Translations under genes and position numbers: made by a program
Source of the DNA: Bremerella sp. P1
Lineage (GTDB): Bacteria > Planctomycetota > Planctomycetia > Pirellulales > Pirellulaceae
Length of the DNA stretch: 64,000 nucleotides
Assembly (NCBI RefSeq): GCF_028748185.1
Contig: NZ_CP118164.1
Coordinates: 5,667,814-5,731,813 of the forward strand
Reading direction: 5' to 3'
Notes under the pieces: model-generated
Told to the model about the DNA's origin: nothing
What the model saw: only the letters and a program-made list of their open reading frames with translations
The model's database searches: none
Shown: piece after piece, positions 45,058-52,926 of the stretch
How the letters are laid out: the number at the start of each line of letters is the position of its first letter
Position numbering within the stretch: the first letter of the stretch is position 1

Positions 45058-46221
45058 CTAATGGGTTTCGTGAAGCAGTTCCCACTGGGCCGAATCTTGC
45101 CAGCGATGGATGACCGATTCTGAGAAAGCCAAAGCCAGGGTCATCCCGTTGCCTCCGAAGCCGTTGACGACCAGAACTTCCGGGCGAACTTCGCGGACAA
45201 AGCACATCTGCGCCGGGTGCTTGGCGTACAAGCCGTGCCAGCGCCGGGTGATGTTCCAGGTCGGGACGTCCATGATCTTTTGCAGTTCGCGAAGCATCAG
45301 CGCGTCGATCTCGGCCTTGTCGACCGGTTCGATATCGTCGTCGTACTCGTGCGAGTCACCCAGGATCAGACTACCGTTGTCGGCCTGCGAGGCCATCACG
45401 TGGATGCCGAATCGATCGAGCTCGGGCGAGTCTTGCGCAAAACGCTGCTTCACAGCCGCCAGGGAAGGGCAGCTGCTAAACGAAGGATAGTGACGCAGGG
45501 TCAGCCCACTGGCGATATGCGGCCCCAGATTCCAGCCGGCAGGTTGCGCGTCGGTGAGCATCATCTGCAACTTGCAAAGCCGCAGCCGTTCGGCTTGATG
45601 GGCTTCGGGAAACAGGTGCTGGAAGTAGGCGCCGTTGGCGATGACGATCCGCTCGGCCGTCCAGGTCTGTCCGTTGGAAGCGGTTACCTCACCGGAGTCG
45701 ACCCTGGTGATGGGAGTGTCGAAGTGAAACTTCACGTCGTGCCCAGCGGCCAGGTAGGCCGAGATCGAACTGACGGCTGTCGGAGGTGTGACCCGCAGTT
45801 CGGTCCGCGAATAGAGGCCGCCCTGAAGGCCACTGGGATTTGCGGCCGGGGTCAGCTCGGCGATTCTCTCCGGCGTTACCAGTTCGACATCGAGACCATC
45901 CGCGGCTGTCGAAGCGGCGAATTCCTGGAGCACGGCCAGCTCGTCCTCGTGATGGGCCAGGTGAAGTGAGCCACACTTGCGCACGGGAAAGCCTGCCGCG
46001 GCACCCATCTCGAGCCAGAGTTCACGACTGCGAAACGCGAGATCGCGCTGCGGTCCTGCCGGCTGGCCGATCGGCCAAATCATGCCGAAGTTGCGAATGC
46101 TCGCTCCTTCGGCGCGGGAGTTGTTATCGAATACGGCCACCGTCTGGCCCTGTTTCGCGGCTGCCCAGGCATGGCCCAAACCGACAATGCCGCCGCCAAC
46201 CACGATCAGATCGTAATGCAT
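45058..46221 (-). CDS. FAD-dependent oxidoreductase, TIGR03364-like
   Basis: 387 residues, cytosolic DAO-superfamily flavoenzyme. FAD Rossmann motif LIVVGGGIVGLGHAWAAAKQG, then EGASIRNFGMIWPIGQP, which is the hallmark I associate with TIGR03364; C-terminal VVNGFGGNGMTLALAFSE flavin contact. Members of that family are known to sit beside phosphonatase-like hydrolases and phosphonate transporters, suggesting oxidation of an aminophosphonate or N-methyl derivative. Here the neighbour 80 nt downstream on the same strand is an exported metallophosphoesterase, so a role in phosphorus scavenging is plausible. Start ATG at 46221. Confidence 0.85.
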   Translation of the reverse strand: MHYDLIVVGGGIVGLGHAWAAAKQGQTVAVFDNNSRAEGASIRNFGMIWPIGQPAGPQRDLAFRSRELWLEMGAAAGFPVRKCGSLHLAHHEDELAVLQEFAASTAADGLDVELVTPERIAELTPAANPSGLQGGLYSRTELRVTPPTAVSSISAYLAAGHDVKFHFDTPITRVDSGEVTASNGQTWTAERIVIANGAYFQHLFPEAHQAERLRLCKLQMMLTDAQPAGWNLGPHIASGLTLRHYPSFSSCPSLAAVKQRFAQDSPELDRFGIHVMASQADNGSLILGDSHEYDDDIEPVDKAEIDALMLRELQKIMDVPTWNITRRWHGLYAKHPAQMCFVREVRPEVLVVNGFGGNGMTLALAFSESVIHRWQDSAQWELLHETH

Positions 46222-46420
46222 TTAAGCGTCTTTCGTTTCTGCTAACAGAGATCATCGCCAGGCAGCCTGGCCCACCAAGGGAAGGGCACGAAGCTGCCGA
46301 TGGAACATTCCATTATGCCCAGTGGTCCCCTGGGAAGACGATGACGATTTGCGTCAAACTGATTGAGCTTTTTCCCCTGCGCTTCACCAATCCTTGTTTC
46401 GCAGCGGAAAGAACCACTCG

Positions 46421-46927
46421 TTAGAGTGCCGCTTCGATCAGTTCGCAGATGCGTTCCACGTTCAGGCCGTCGCAGTCGATGGTGATCTGGGCGTACTTTT
46501 CGTACAGGGCGTTGCGCTCGTGCAGAAGATGTTCCAGGCTTTGGCCCGGCTTGAGCGCGATTCCCCGCGTGGCCATGTTCGACAAACGCTCTTCGAGCGT
46601 TTTCAGGCTGGTCTTGAGAAAGACGATCCGGCCCAGCTTTTGAAGGTGCGCCATTCCTTCCGGACCGTAACAAACACTTCCGCCGGTCGCGATCACGTGG
46701 TGGTCGACGTCCAGGCTCAAGACGGCGTCTTCCTCGATCTGACAAAACTGGTCGAAGCCGTCGGTGTCCATGATCTGCTGCAACGTCCGCTGTTGGCTGG
46801 TCTGGATAATGAGGTCGGTATCGACAAACTGCAGATTGATCCGCTTGGCCAGAACGACCCCGATCGTGCTTTTGCCTGACCCAGGCATCCCGATCAACGT
46901 GACGTTGGTTCCAGCTTCAACTGTCAT
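46421..46927 (-). CDS. aroK: Shikimate kinase
   Basis: 168 residues. Phosphorylates shikimate at the 3-hydroxyl in the chorismate pathway. Walker A GMPGSGKSTIG (about 13-23), shikimate-binding Asp in FVDTDLII, the conserved GGSVCYGPEGM (usual GGG replaced by TGGS), and the lid arginine in ATRGIAL. Usual length for the family. Monocistronic on the minus strand, roughly 200 nt from its neighbour. A GATGAG lies upstream of the ATG. Confidence 0.85.
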   Translation of the reverse strand: MTVEAGTNVTLIGMPGSGKSTIGVVLAKRINLQFVDTDLIIQTSQQRTLQQIMDTDGFDQFCQIEEDAVLSLDVDHHVIATGGSVCYGPEGMAHLQKLGRIVFLKTSLKTLEERLSNMATRGIALKPGQSLEHLLHERNALYEKYAQITIDCDGLNVERICELIEAAL

Positions 46928-47168
46928 AAAGACTCATCTTGGGGGAGGTGCTTGCGTAAAATCGTTCCTTTTATCTCACGCCATCCGAGCCGTTTTGCCA
47001 ACCCTTGGGTGCAGGAATTGAGACCGATTCGGCAGAGAATTCGCGGACTTCCCGAAATTCGCTCCTGACATTCAAAGAGGGATAGGAGCTTTGCCATCGG
47101 CGAGATTAAAATCAGCTGGTTCGGATTCGCGTGAATCCATTAAGTATGTCCCTGAGGCATCGTTCTAT

Positions 47169-47342
47169 ATGAGCAAGAAGACCGAGATCGAAAACAAAGT
47201 TGCCATCAAATTGGCCCTCGCCGCGAAGTACCGCCACCTGGCGACGCTGACCCACAGCGTACCGGCGAAAGCCAAGTTTCTTCGCCGCAGCGAATGTTTC
47301 CAGCGTCAAGCTGGCGTGATCGGTAAGACTCTGGCCGCCTAA
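47169..47342 (+). CDS. Small basic protein of unknown function
   Basis: 57 residues from the ATG at 47169 (GAGG about 11 nt upstream); the frame opens further upstream at 47091, but that part reads as non-coding. The protein is helical and rich in Lys, Arg and Ala (KVAIKLALAAKYRHLATL, KFLRRSECFQRQAGVIG). No motif, signal or membrane segment. Similar short proteins of this style occur in planctomycetes as far as I recall, but I cannot name a family. It converges with the oxidoreductase gene to the right. Confidence 0.55.
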   Translation: MSKKTEIENKVAIKLALAAKYRHLATLTHSVPAKAKFLRRSECFQRQAGVIGKTLAA

Positions 47343-47453
47343 GCCTAGGCCGGCCTTCGTTGTCGAGAACTGCTCGACAATGCGAATGAACTTGGAACGC
47401 TTTGCACTCCCCACATCGGTTTCAAAGCGTTCCTCTCTTTCCCGCGGTTCGAA

Positions 47454-47501
47454 ATAAAAAAAGCGGACAGCAAAAACCGTGTCGGCTTCTCCTGTCCGCT
47501 T
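47454..47501 (-). terminator. Rho-independent terminator of the Gfo/Idh/MocA gene
   Basis: Stem AAGCGGACAG (47461-47470) with CTGTCCGCTT (47492-47501), 21-nt loop, followed on the minus strand by a run of seven T and ATTT. Located 31 nt past the stop at 47532. Confidence 0.85.
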
Positions 47502-47531
47502 AGCGGATTGGTTTGAGAACGCAATCGCGTC

Positions 47532-48680
47532 TTAGGAAGCGGCGACCGCTTTACGGGCCTTTGGCTTCTGCAGCGTGAATTCCGGCAGGCGAACGATCTC
47601 GCCACCCTTCATGGCCGACTCGTGAGCACAAATGCCCACGCAAGTCCAGTTGGCCGAAGTCACTGCGTTTGGCATCGGATCGCGATCTTCGATCAACGAG
47701 CTGATCATTTCGTTCACCAGGTGCGGGTGCGAACCACCGTGACCGCCACCTTGGATGAACGAAAGGTGAGCTGCGTCTTCGATCGACTGCGTGAACTTCT
47801 GGATCGGTTCTGGCAGCAGGTGAGCGAAGTCTGGAATCTCGACGTGCGAAGCGATTTCTGGTTCAGGCAACTTGGCCGTGTGCAGCACGTGCGGTTCGCC
47901 TTCGACAAGCGACCATTCGAAGCTCTTCTTCGAGCCGTAAACGTCGAAGCTTTCGCGATACTGGCGTGCCGTATCGAACAGGAATCGCCAGATCTGAGCG
48001 GAGACGTCGCTGTCTTTGATCTTGATATGGCACGATTCAACCGCGTATGGGTTGCCGGACTTGGCAGCCAGTTCGTTGCTGATGCTACCCGAGCCAAAGC
48101 AGCTGACATATTCAGCCAGGCCGTCGACCAGACCCAATACCGGGCTGACAACGTGGGTGGCGTAGTGCATTGGGATCATGCGTTCCCAGTATTCCGGCCA
48201 GCCTTCCATGTCTTGCGGGTGCGAGGCCTGCATGTACTGGATCTTGCCGAGTTCGCCCGATTCGTACAGTTGCTTGATGTACAGGTATTCGCGGCTGTAC
48301 ACAACCGTTTCGGCCATCATGTACTTCAAGCCGGTCTCAGCGACCTTCTCGACGATCTGACGGCACTCGTCGATGGTGGTTGCCATCGGAACGGTGCACA
48401 TGACGTGCTTGCCGGCATCGAGTGCCTTGAGCGACATCCAGGCGTGATCTGGAATCGGGGAGTTGATGTGCACGAAGTCGACGTTCGGGTCAGCCAAAAC
48501 GTCATCGTATTCAGTGTAGAGCTTTTCAATGCCGAACATTTCGCCCGACTTCTGCAGGGCCGCTTCATCACGACGGCAGAGGGCATAGACGTTGGCATTA
48601 GGATGAGCCTGGTAAATGGGAATGAACTCTGCTCCAAACCCTAAACCGATCATTGCGACATTAATAGTTTTTTCGCTCAT
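47532..48680 (-). CDS. Gfo/Idh/MocA family NAD(P)-dependent oxidoreductase
   Basis: 382 residues. N-terminal Rossmann domain (about 5-125; INVAMIGLGFGAEFIPIYQ, VDFVHINSPIPDHAWMSLKALDAGKHV) and C-terminal alpha/beta substrate domain (about 135-350; YMMAETVVYSREYLYIKQL). The usual catalytic EKP is represented by TVP in CTVPMATT, so the lysine is missing; substrate and even activity are uncertain. Typically acts on sugars or cyclitols. It is divergent from a XylR-like regulator, which probably controls it. No signal peptide, cytosolic. Confidence 0.88.
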   Translation of the reverse strand: MSEKTINVAMIGLGFGAEFIPIYQAHPNANVYALCRRDEAALQKSGEMFGIEKLYTEYDDVLADPNVDFVHINSPIPDHAWMSLKALDAGKHVMCTVPMATTIDECRQIVEKVAETGLKYMMAETVVYSREYLYIKQLYESGELGKIQYMQASHPQDMEGWPEYWERMIPMHYATHVVSPVLGLVDGLAEYVSCFGSGSISNELAAKSGNPYAVESCHIKIKDSDVSAQIWRFLFDTARQYRESFDVYGSKKSFEWSLVEGEPHVLHTAKLPEPEIASHVEIPDFAHLLPEPIQKFTQSIEDAAHLSFIQGGGHGGSHPHLVNEMISSLIEDRDPMPNAVTSANWTCVGICAHESAMKGGEIVRLPEFTLQKPKARKAVAAS

Positions 48681-48894
48681 TGGAATTACCTGGAGGGGAC
48701 TAGACGAGGTGAATGGCCGTGCCTTACTTCATTTAGCAGAACAGAAACGCCGAGGAATTGCTATGAGAAAACTTGCACCAAACAATAGCTATTTCACAAA
48801 ATGGGAGGAATGCCGTCCATAAATCGGCTATCATAAAGACCCTCCGTTCCCTTTTCGAAATTTCACATCAGCTGCTTTCAACTCTGAGGACGAT

Positions 48895-50055
48895 ATGATT
48901 CAACCTCGCAAAGAGGTCGCGCTATTGATCGAGACCTCCAATGAGTATGCCCGCGGTCTCTTGGATGGCGTTGTGAGATACATGGAAGAGTATCAGCGAT
49001 GGTCGATCTTTCTGCCTGAACAAGGTCGTGGTGCGAAGCCTCCAAAATGGCTTAAACAGTGGAATGGTGACGGGATCATTGCGCGCGTCGAGACGCCTGA
49101 AATCGCGGCCGCGCTTAAGCCCTTGAAGATTCCGATCGTCGACGTCAGCGCCGCGCGGTTGATGCCGGAACTACCATGGGTCGAAACGGACGACCGTGCG
49201 ATCTCGCAGATGGCGGTCGAACATCTTTTGCAGCGCGGTTTTTCGAACTTCGCGTTCTGTGGCGATAGTACCTTCGCGTGGAGCAAGCTGCGTGAAAAGT
49301 ATTTCGTCGAAGCGCTCGCCGAACATGGTCACGGTTGTCATGTACTTGATCTGCCGACCGGTGAAGACGGGAAGAATTCGTCACCGAAAAACGTGCAAAA
49401 GCTCGACCGCTGGATCGAACGTTTACCGCAACCCATCGGCATCATGGCCTGCTTCGATATTCGCGGCCAGTTGCTGTTGGAAGCATGTCGAGAACTAGAT
49501 ATCGACGTTCCGCGACAGGTTGCCGTCATCGGCGTCGATAACGATCGACTGCTGTGCGATCTTTGCTCGCCACCACTATCAAGTGTGATCCCTGACAGCC
49601 GCCGTACTGGTTTCGAGGCCGCCAAGCTTCTTGATCAAATGATGAAGAAGGAAACGCCCAACGAATTGAAGAAGCTGATTCCACCACTGGGCATCGCCAC
49701 GCGCCGCTCGACTGATGTGCTGGCGACCGAAGATCCCTTGGTTGGTATGGCGATGCAGTTCATTCGCGAGCATGCGTGCGACGGCATCAACGTGGGTGAT
49801 GTCTTGAAGGCCGTCGATAGCACACGGCGAATTCTTGAGTACCGCTTCAAGCAGATCACTGGGCAGACGCCTCACGAAGCGATCGTACATCAACGACTCG
49901 ACAAGGTGCGCCAACTGCTGCATGACACCGATCTGAGCATCGGTGACGTCGCCGACCGCGCCGGCTTCGAGCACGTCGAGTACATGAGCGCCACCTTCCG
50001 CAAGAAGACAGGCCTCTCGCCAACCGCCTATCGCCGCAAAGTTCAGCCAAGCTAA
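48895..50055 (+). CDS. XylR-like transcriptional regulator (sugar-binding plus AraC DNA-binding domain)
   Basis: 386 residues. N-terminal periplasmic-binding-protein-like effector domain (about 5-270; EVALLIETSNEYARGLLDGVVRY, PIVDVSAARLMPELPWVETDD, IGIMACFDIRGQLLLEAC, VAVIGVDNDRLLCDL) and C-terminal AraC-type double helix-turn-helix (about 285-383; VGDVLKAVDSTRRILEYRFK, SIGDVADRAGFEHVEYMSATF, KKTGLSPTAYR). Same architecture as xylose regulator XylR, widespread in planctomycetes with divergent sugar genes. The partner here is the Gfo/Idh/MocA oxidoreductase, 214 nt away in opposite orientation, so the effector is probably its substrate or a related sugar. Confidence 0.93.
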   Translation: MIQPRKEVALLIETSNEYARGLLDGVVRYMEEYQRWSIFLPEQGRGAKPPKWLKQWNGDGIIARVETPEIAAALKPLKIPIVDVSAARLMPELPWVETDDRAISQMAVEHLLQRGFSNFAFCGDSTFAWSKLREKYFVEALAEHGHGCHVLDLPTGEDGKNSSPKNVQKLDRWIERLPQPIGIMACFDIRGQLLLEACRELDIDVPRQVAVIGVDNDRLLCDLCSPPLSSVIPDSRRTGFEAAKLLDQMMKKETPNELKKLIPPLGIATRRSTDVLATEDPLVGMAMQFIREHACDGINVGDVLKAVDSTRRILEYRFKQITGQTPHEAIVHQRLDKVRQLLHDTDLSIGDVADRAGFEHVEYMSATFRKKTGLSPTAYRRKVQPS

Positions 50056-50080
50056 CGACGTGGTGACTCGTCAACTTTCC

Positions 50081-50134
50081 TGTCCCTTCGCCCTGAGGGG
50101 AGAGGGTTAGGTTGAGGGGCGAACCAGGTGCCCG
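50081..50134. repeat. Dispersed GAGAGGGTTAGG-type repeat (copy a)
   Basis: Contains CCCTGAGGGGAGAGGGTTAG and GTTGAGGGGCGAACC followed by GGTGCCCG. Slightly diverged member of the repeat family also found at 52481, 53660/54647, 54764, 61222 and 61359. Located just behind the XylR-like gene. Confidence 0.75.
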
Positions 50135-50254
50135 GCATCCACCACGGTTGCCACTTAGAATGAACACCTCTACACTAAACGTTCCTCGCTGATGGCGATG
50201 CGAAGGACGGATCGCGCGGGGCAATTCTTGGTTCTCGCGCTTTAGGCACAAAAC

Positions 50255-52447
50255 ATGGATTCAACGTCGCCAGCCACTGCCGAAGATCTGCTGGCGACCA
50301 TGCATAAGTACTGGGGCTACGAGGAGTTCCGTCCCCTTCAGCGCGAGGCGATGGAGTCGGTCCTGGAAGATCGCGACTCGGTTGTGGTCATGCCTACCGG
50401 CGGCGGTAAGTCGCTCTGTTACCAGGTACCGGCCCTCTGTAAGCCTGGCGTCGCGGTCATTGCGTCTCCGCTGATTTCGTTGATGAAAGACCAGGTCGAT
50501 GCCCTCACCGCGTGTGGCATTCGCGCGGCCTGCATTAACAGCACCGTCACGCCGGCCGAGCGGCGGTCGATCGCGGCCGACGTTCGCAGTGGTGATACGA
50601 AGCTGTTGTACCTGGCACCCGAACGACTGCTGACCGATCGCACGCTCGACTTTTTGAGCAGCGTCGACGTGTCGTTCTTTGCTATCGACGAGTCGCACTG
50701 CATCAGCGAATGGGGACACGACTTCCGGCCTGAGTACCGCATGATGCGAATGCTGAAAGATCGCTTCCCAGGCGTTGGCGTTCACGCCTACACCGCCACC
50801 GCCACCGAACGCGTCCGTAGTGATATCGCTCAGCAGTTGGGCCTGGTCAATCCCGAGATGTTAGTCGGTTCGTTTGATCGCCCTAACCTCGTCTATCGCA
50901 TTCAGCGCCGCAAAGATCGCTTCGAGCAGATTCAAGCAGTCGTTTCTCGACATGCCAACGAGTCTGGCATCGTCTACTGCATTCGTCGGGCCGATGTCGA
51001 ATCGATTGCCGAGCAGTTGAACGAAGTCGGGATCAAGGCCTTGCCGTATCACGCCGGCCTCAGCGATGAACAACGCCAACAGCATCAAGAAGACTTCATT
51101 CAGGAACGCGTCGACGTCGTGGTCGCGACCGTTGCGTTCGGGATGGGCATCGACAAGTCGAACGTTCGGTACGTGGTGCATGCCGGCATGCCGAAGTCCT
51201 TGGAAAGCTACCAGCAGGAAAGTGGTCGAGCCGGTCGTGATGGGTTAGAGGCCGAATGCGTTCTGCTCTATTCCAGCGGCGACCTGGTGACCTGGAAGCG
51301 AATGCTGGGCGACCTGCCGGATACGGCCCAACAAGCCGCGTTCCATTCGCTCGAAGCGCTCGATCATTTCTGCATTGGCACCGAGTGTCGCCATCGGATG
51401 CTCGTCAGCTACTTCGGCCAGGACTTGGAAGAAGCGGAGTGCGAAGCGTGCGACGTCTGTTTGGGCACGGTCGACCTGGTGGAAGATGGTTTGGTGCTAG
51501 GGCAGAAGATTCTCTCGTGCATTGTCCGCACTGGCGAACGCTTCGGAGCCGATCACAACGCCAAGGTTTTGTGTGGTTCGCGCGACAAACGCGTCCTGGA
51601 ACTGGGGCACGACGAGCTGAGCACCTATGGTTTGCTGCAAGATCAAAGCATTCGCTCGGTACGAACCTGGATCGAACAACTCGCCGGCCAGCGGTTTCTG
51701 GTGAAGACCGGCGAATTCAACGTACTGAAGATCACCGAGAGCGGTCGCGAGCTTCTCCGCGGCGAAGTCACGCCCAAGCTGACCAAGCCTGACGGCGGAC
51801 CCGATGACAAGCCGAAGCGCAAGCGGAAGGGAGACGACTGGGAAGGAGTCGACCGAGGCCTGTTCGAGTCGCTGCGAACGCTTCGCCGAGACAAGGCCGA
51901 AGAGGCAGGCATCCCGGCGTATATCGTCTTCGGCGATAGTTCGCTGCGTGACATGGCTCGGCAGCGTCCTTCCACGATTGAAAGCTTCCGCCTGATCAAA
52001 GGGGTGGGGGATAAGAAGTGCCAAGACTACGGCGAGGTCTTCACCCAGCACATCGCGGCGTATTGCCAAGACGAAAGCCTGGAAGTCGACGCGATGGAGA
52101 CGCAGGTCATCGCCGCACCCCGCCGCGAAGCACCGAAAAACCAATCGCCCAAACTGGCCGACGCGTTCGCACTGTTCGCGAAGGGGAAGACCGTCGACGA
52201 AGTGGCCGCGATTATCGAGCGAGCCAACTCCACCGTCCAAGGCTATCTCGAACAGTTCATCAAAGAGCAAAAGGTGGACGACCCCACAGCCTGGGTCACC
52301 GGAGAAACGGCCCGCCGCATTGAGGCCGCCATCGAAGAGTGCGGGCCGCGAGCCTTACGTCCGGTATACGAACACCTGGGCGAAGAGGTGACCTACGAAG
52401 AGATCCGCATCGTCGTCGCCTGCCTGCAAAACCGCGAATCGCCGTAG
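50255..52447 (+). CDS. recQ: ATP-dependent DNA helicase RecQ
   Basis: 730 residues; 3'-5' helicase in recombination and replication repair. Walker A MPTGGGKSLCYQVP, Walker B AIDESHCISEWGHDFRPEY (the RecQ form of DExH with the aromatic loop), helicase C motifs VVATVAFGMGIDKSNVRYVVH and QESGRAGRDG, zinc-binding cysteines CIGTECRHR and CEACDVC, RQC winged helix (about 415-510), HRDC (about 530-620; LRTLRRDKAEEAGIPAYIVF, IKGVGDKK). A C-terminal helix-turn-helix region (about 640-728; GKTVDEVAAIIERANSTVQGY) matches the extension of the TIGR01389 RecQ group. Monocistronic, with a repeat-rich gap behind it. Confidence 0.95.
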   Translation: MDSTSPATAEDLLATMHKYWGYEEFRPLQREAMESVLEDRDSVVVMPTGGGKSLCYQVPALCKPGVAVIASPLISLMKDQVDALTACGIRAACINSTVTPAERRSIAADVRSGDTKLLYLAPERLLTDRTLDFLSSVDVSFFAIDESHCISEWGHDFRPEYRMMRMLKDRFPGVGVHAYTATATERVRSDIAQQLGLVNPEMLVGSFDRPNLVYRIQRRKDRFEQIQAVVSRHANESGIVYCIRRADVESIAEQLNEVGIKALPYHAGLSDEQRQQHQEDFIQERVDVVVATVAFGMGIDKSNVRYVVHAGMPKSLESYQQESGRAGRDGLEAECVLLYSSGDLVTWKRMLGDLPDTAQQAAFHSLEALDHFCIGTECRHRMLVSYFGQDLEEAECEACDVCLGTVDLVEDGLVLGQKILSCIVRTGERFGADHNAKVLCGSRDKRVLELGHDELSTYGLLQDQSIRSVRTWIEQLAGQRFLVKTGEFNVLKITESGRELLRGEVTPKLTKPDGGPDDKPKRKRKGDDWEGVDRGLFESLRTLRRDKAEEAGIPAYIVFGDSSLRDMARQRPSTIESFRLIKGVGDKKCQDYGEVFTQHIAAYCQDESLEVDAMETQVIAAPRREAPKNQSPKLADAFALFAKGKTVDEVAAIIERANSTVQGYLEQFIKEQKVDDPTAWVTGETARRIEAAIEECGPRALRPVYEHLGEEVTYEEIRIVVACLQNRESP

Positions 52448-52480
52448 CACGCCGCCTCTTCCCGCGACAACAACATTTCT

Positions 52481-52535
52481 TGTCCCCTCGTCCCTTCGGG
52501 GAGAGAGCTAGGGTGAGGGGCGAACCTGGTACCCG
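52481..52535. repeat. Dispersed GAGAGGGTTAGG-type repeat (copy b)
   Basis: TGTCCCCTCG start, CTAGGGTGAGGGGCGAACC core and a GGTACCCG end. Shares GGGGCGAACCxGGTxCCCG with copy a at 50081-50134, and the first part with copies c, e and f. Confidence 0.8.
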
Positions 52536-52572
52536 CTCTTGAATTCTGAAAGAGAAGACCAACCGCAGATAA

Positions 52573-52640
52573 GTAGGGCCCGCGTGTCGCGGGTCGGCAC
52601 CCTGGTACCCGCTTCGCGACCCGCGACACGCGTGCCCTAC
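52573..52640. repeat. Long inverted repeat, 24-bp arms
   Basis: Left arm 52573-52596 (begins GTAGGGC, ends GCGGGTCG) and right arm 52617-52640 (begins CGACCCGC, ends GCCCTAC) pair at 23 of 24 positions around a 20-nt loop. Would form a strong hairpin or be a repeat-type element. No T-run. Confidence 0.8.
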
Positions 52641-52727
52641 AGAAATCTTCTAGGCGCACTATCCTACTGATGCGTCCTGCCTGTAAATTACACGTACATC
52701 CATCGAAGCACTCTCGCTTCCGGGTGC

Positions 52728-52751
52728 CACGCCCAAGTCTTCTTGGGCGTG
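52728..52751. repeat. Palindrome CACGCCCAAG/CTTGGGCGTG (copy 1)
   Basis: Perfect 10-bp arms with a TCTT loop. The same arms with a different loop recur at 53539-53562 inside the unknown gene downstream. Confidence 0.8.
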
Positions 52752-52876
52752 CCAAGAGGTCACCATCCTAAACAGGCGACCTCCTTCACACGTGCCAATC
52801 CCAACCTCAATGTGCCGCTGGCCTCTGGCCAGTGCTCTTACAGCCAATGGGAATGGCTCACCATGTTCTCACTTCG

Positions 52877-52896
52877 CACTGCCGAGGGCGGCAGTG
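52877..52896. repeat. Short palindrome CACTGCCG/CGGCAGTG
   Basis: Perfect 8-bp arms with AGGG loop, 30 nt before the start of the unknown gene. It is preceded at about 52808-52835 by a GCTGGCC/GGCCAGTGC partial inverted repeat of similar character. Confidence 0.6.
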
Positions 52897-52926
52897 GCAC
52901 ACGATTCATCAACACACAAAAGCATC

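Larger units (their letters stand above)
52448..52926. other. Repeat-packed intergenic region
   Basis: About 480 bases with four separate repeat types in succession: the dispersed GAGAGGG/CTAGGGTGAGGG repeat (52481-52535), a long inverted repeat (52573-52640), a GC-rich palindrome (52728-52751) and a second short palindrome (52877-52896). No gene is supported. Confidence 0.7.

Noticed and set aside
46421-46927. Gluconate kinase or adenylate kinase instead of shikimate kinase
   Set aside because: Length, GMPGSGKSTIG, FVDTDLI and the GGS/arginine pattern fit shikimate kinase better.
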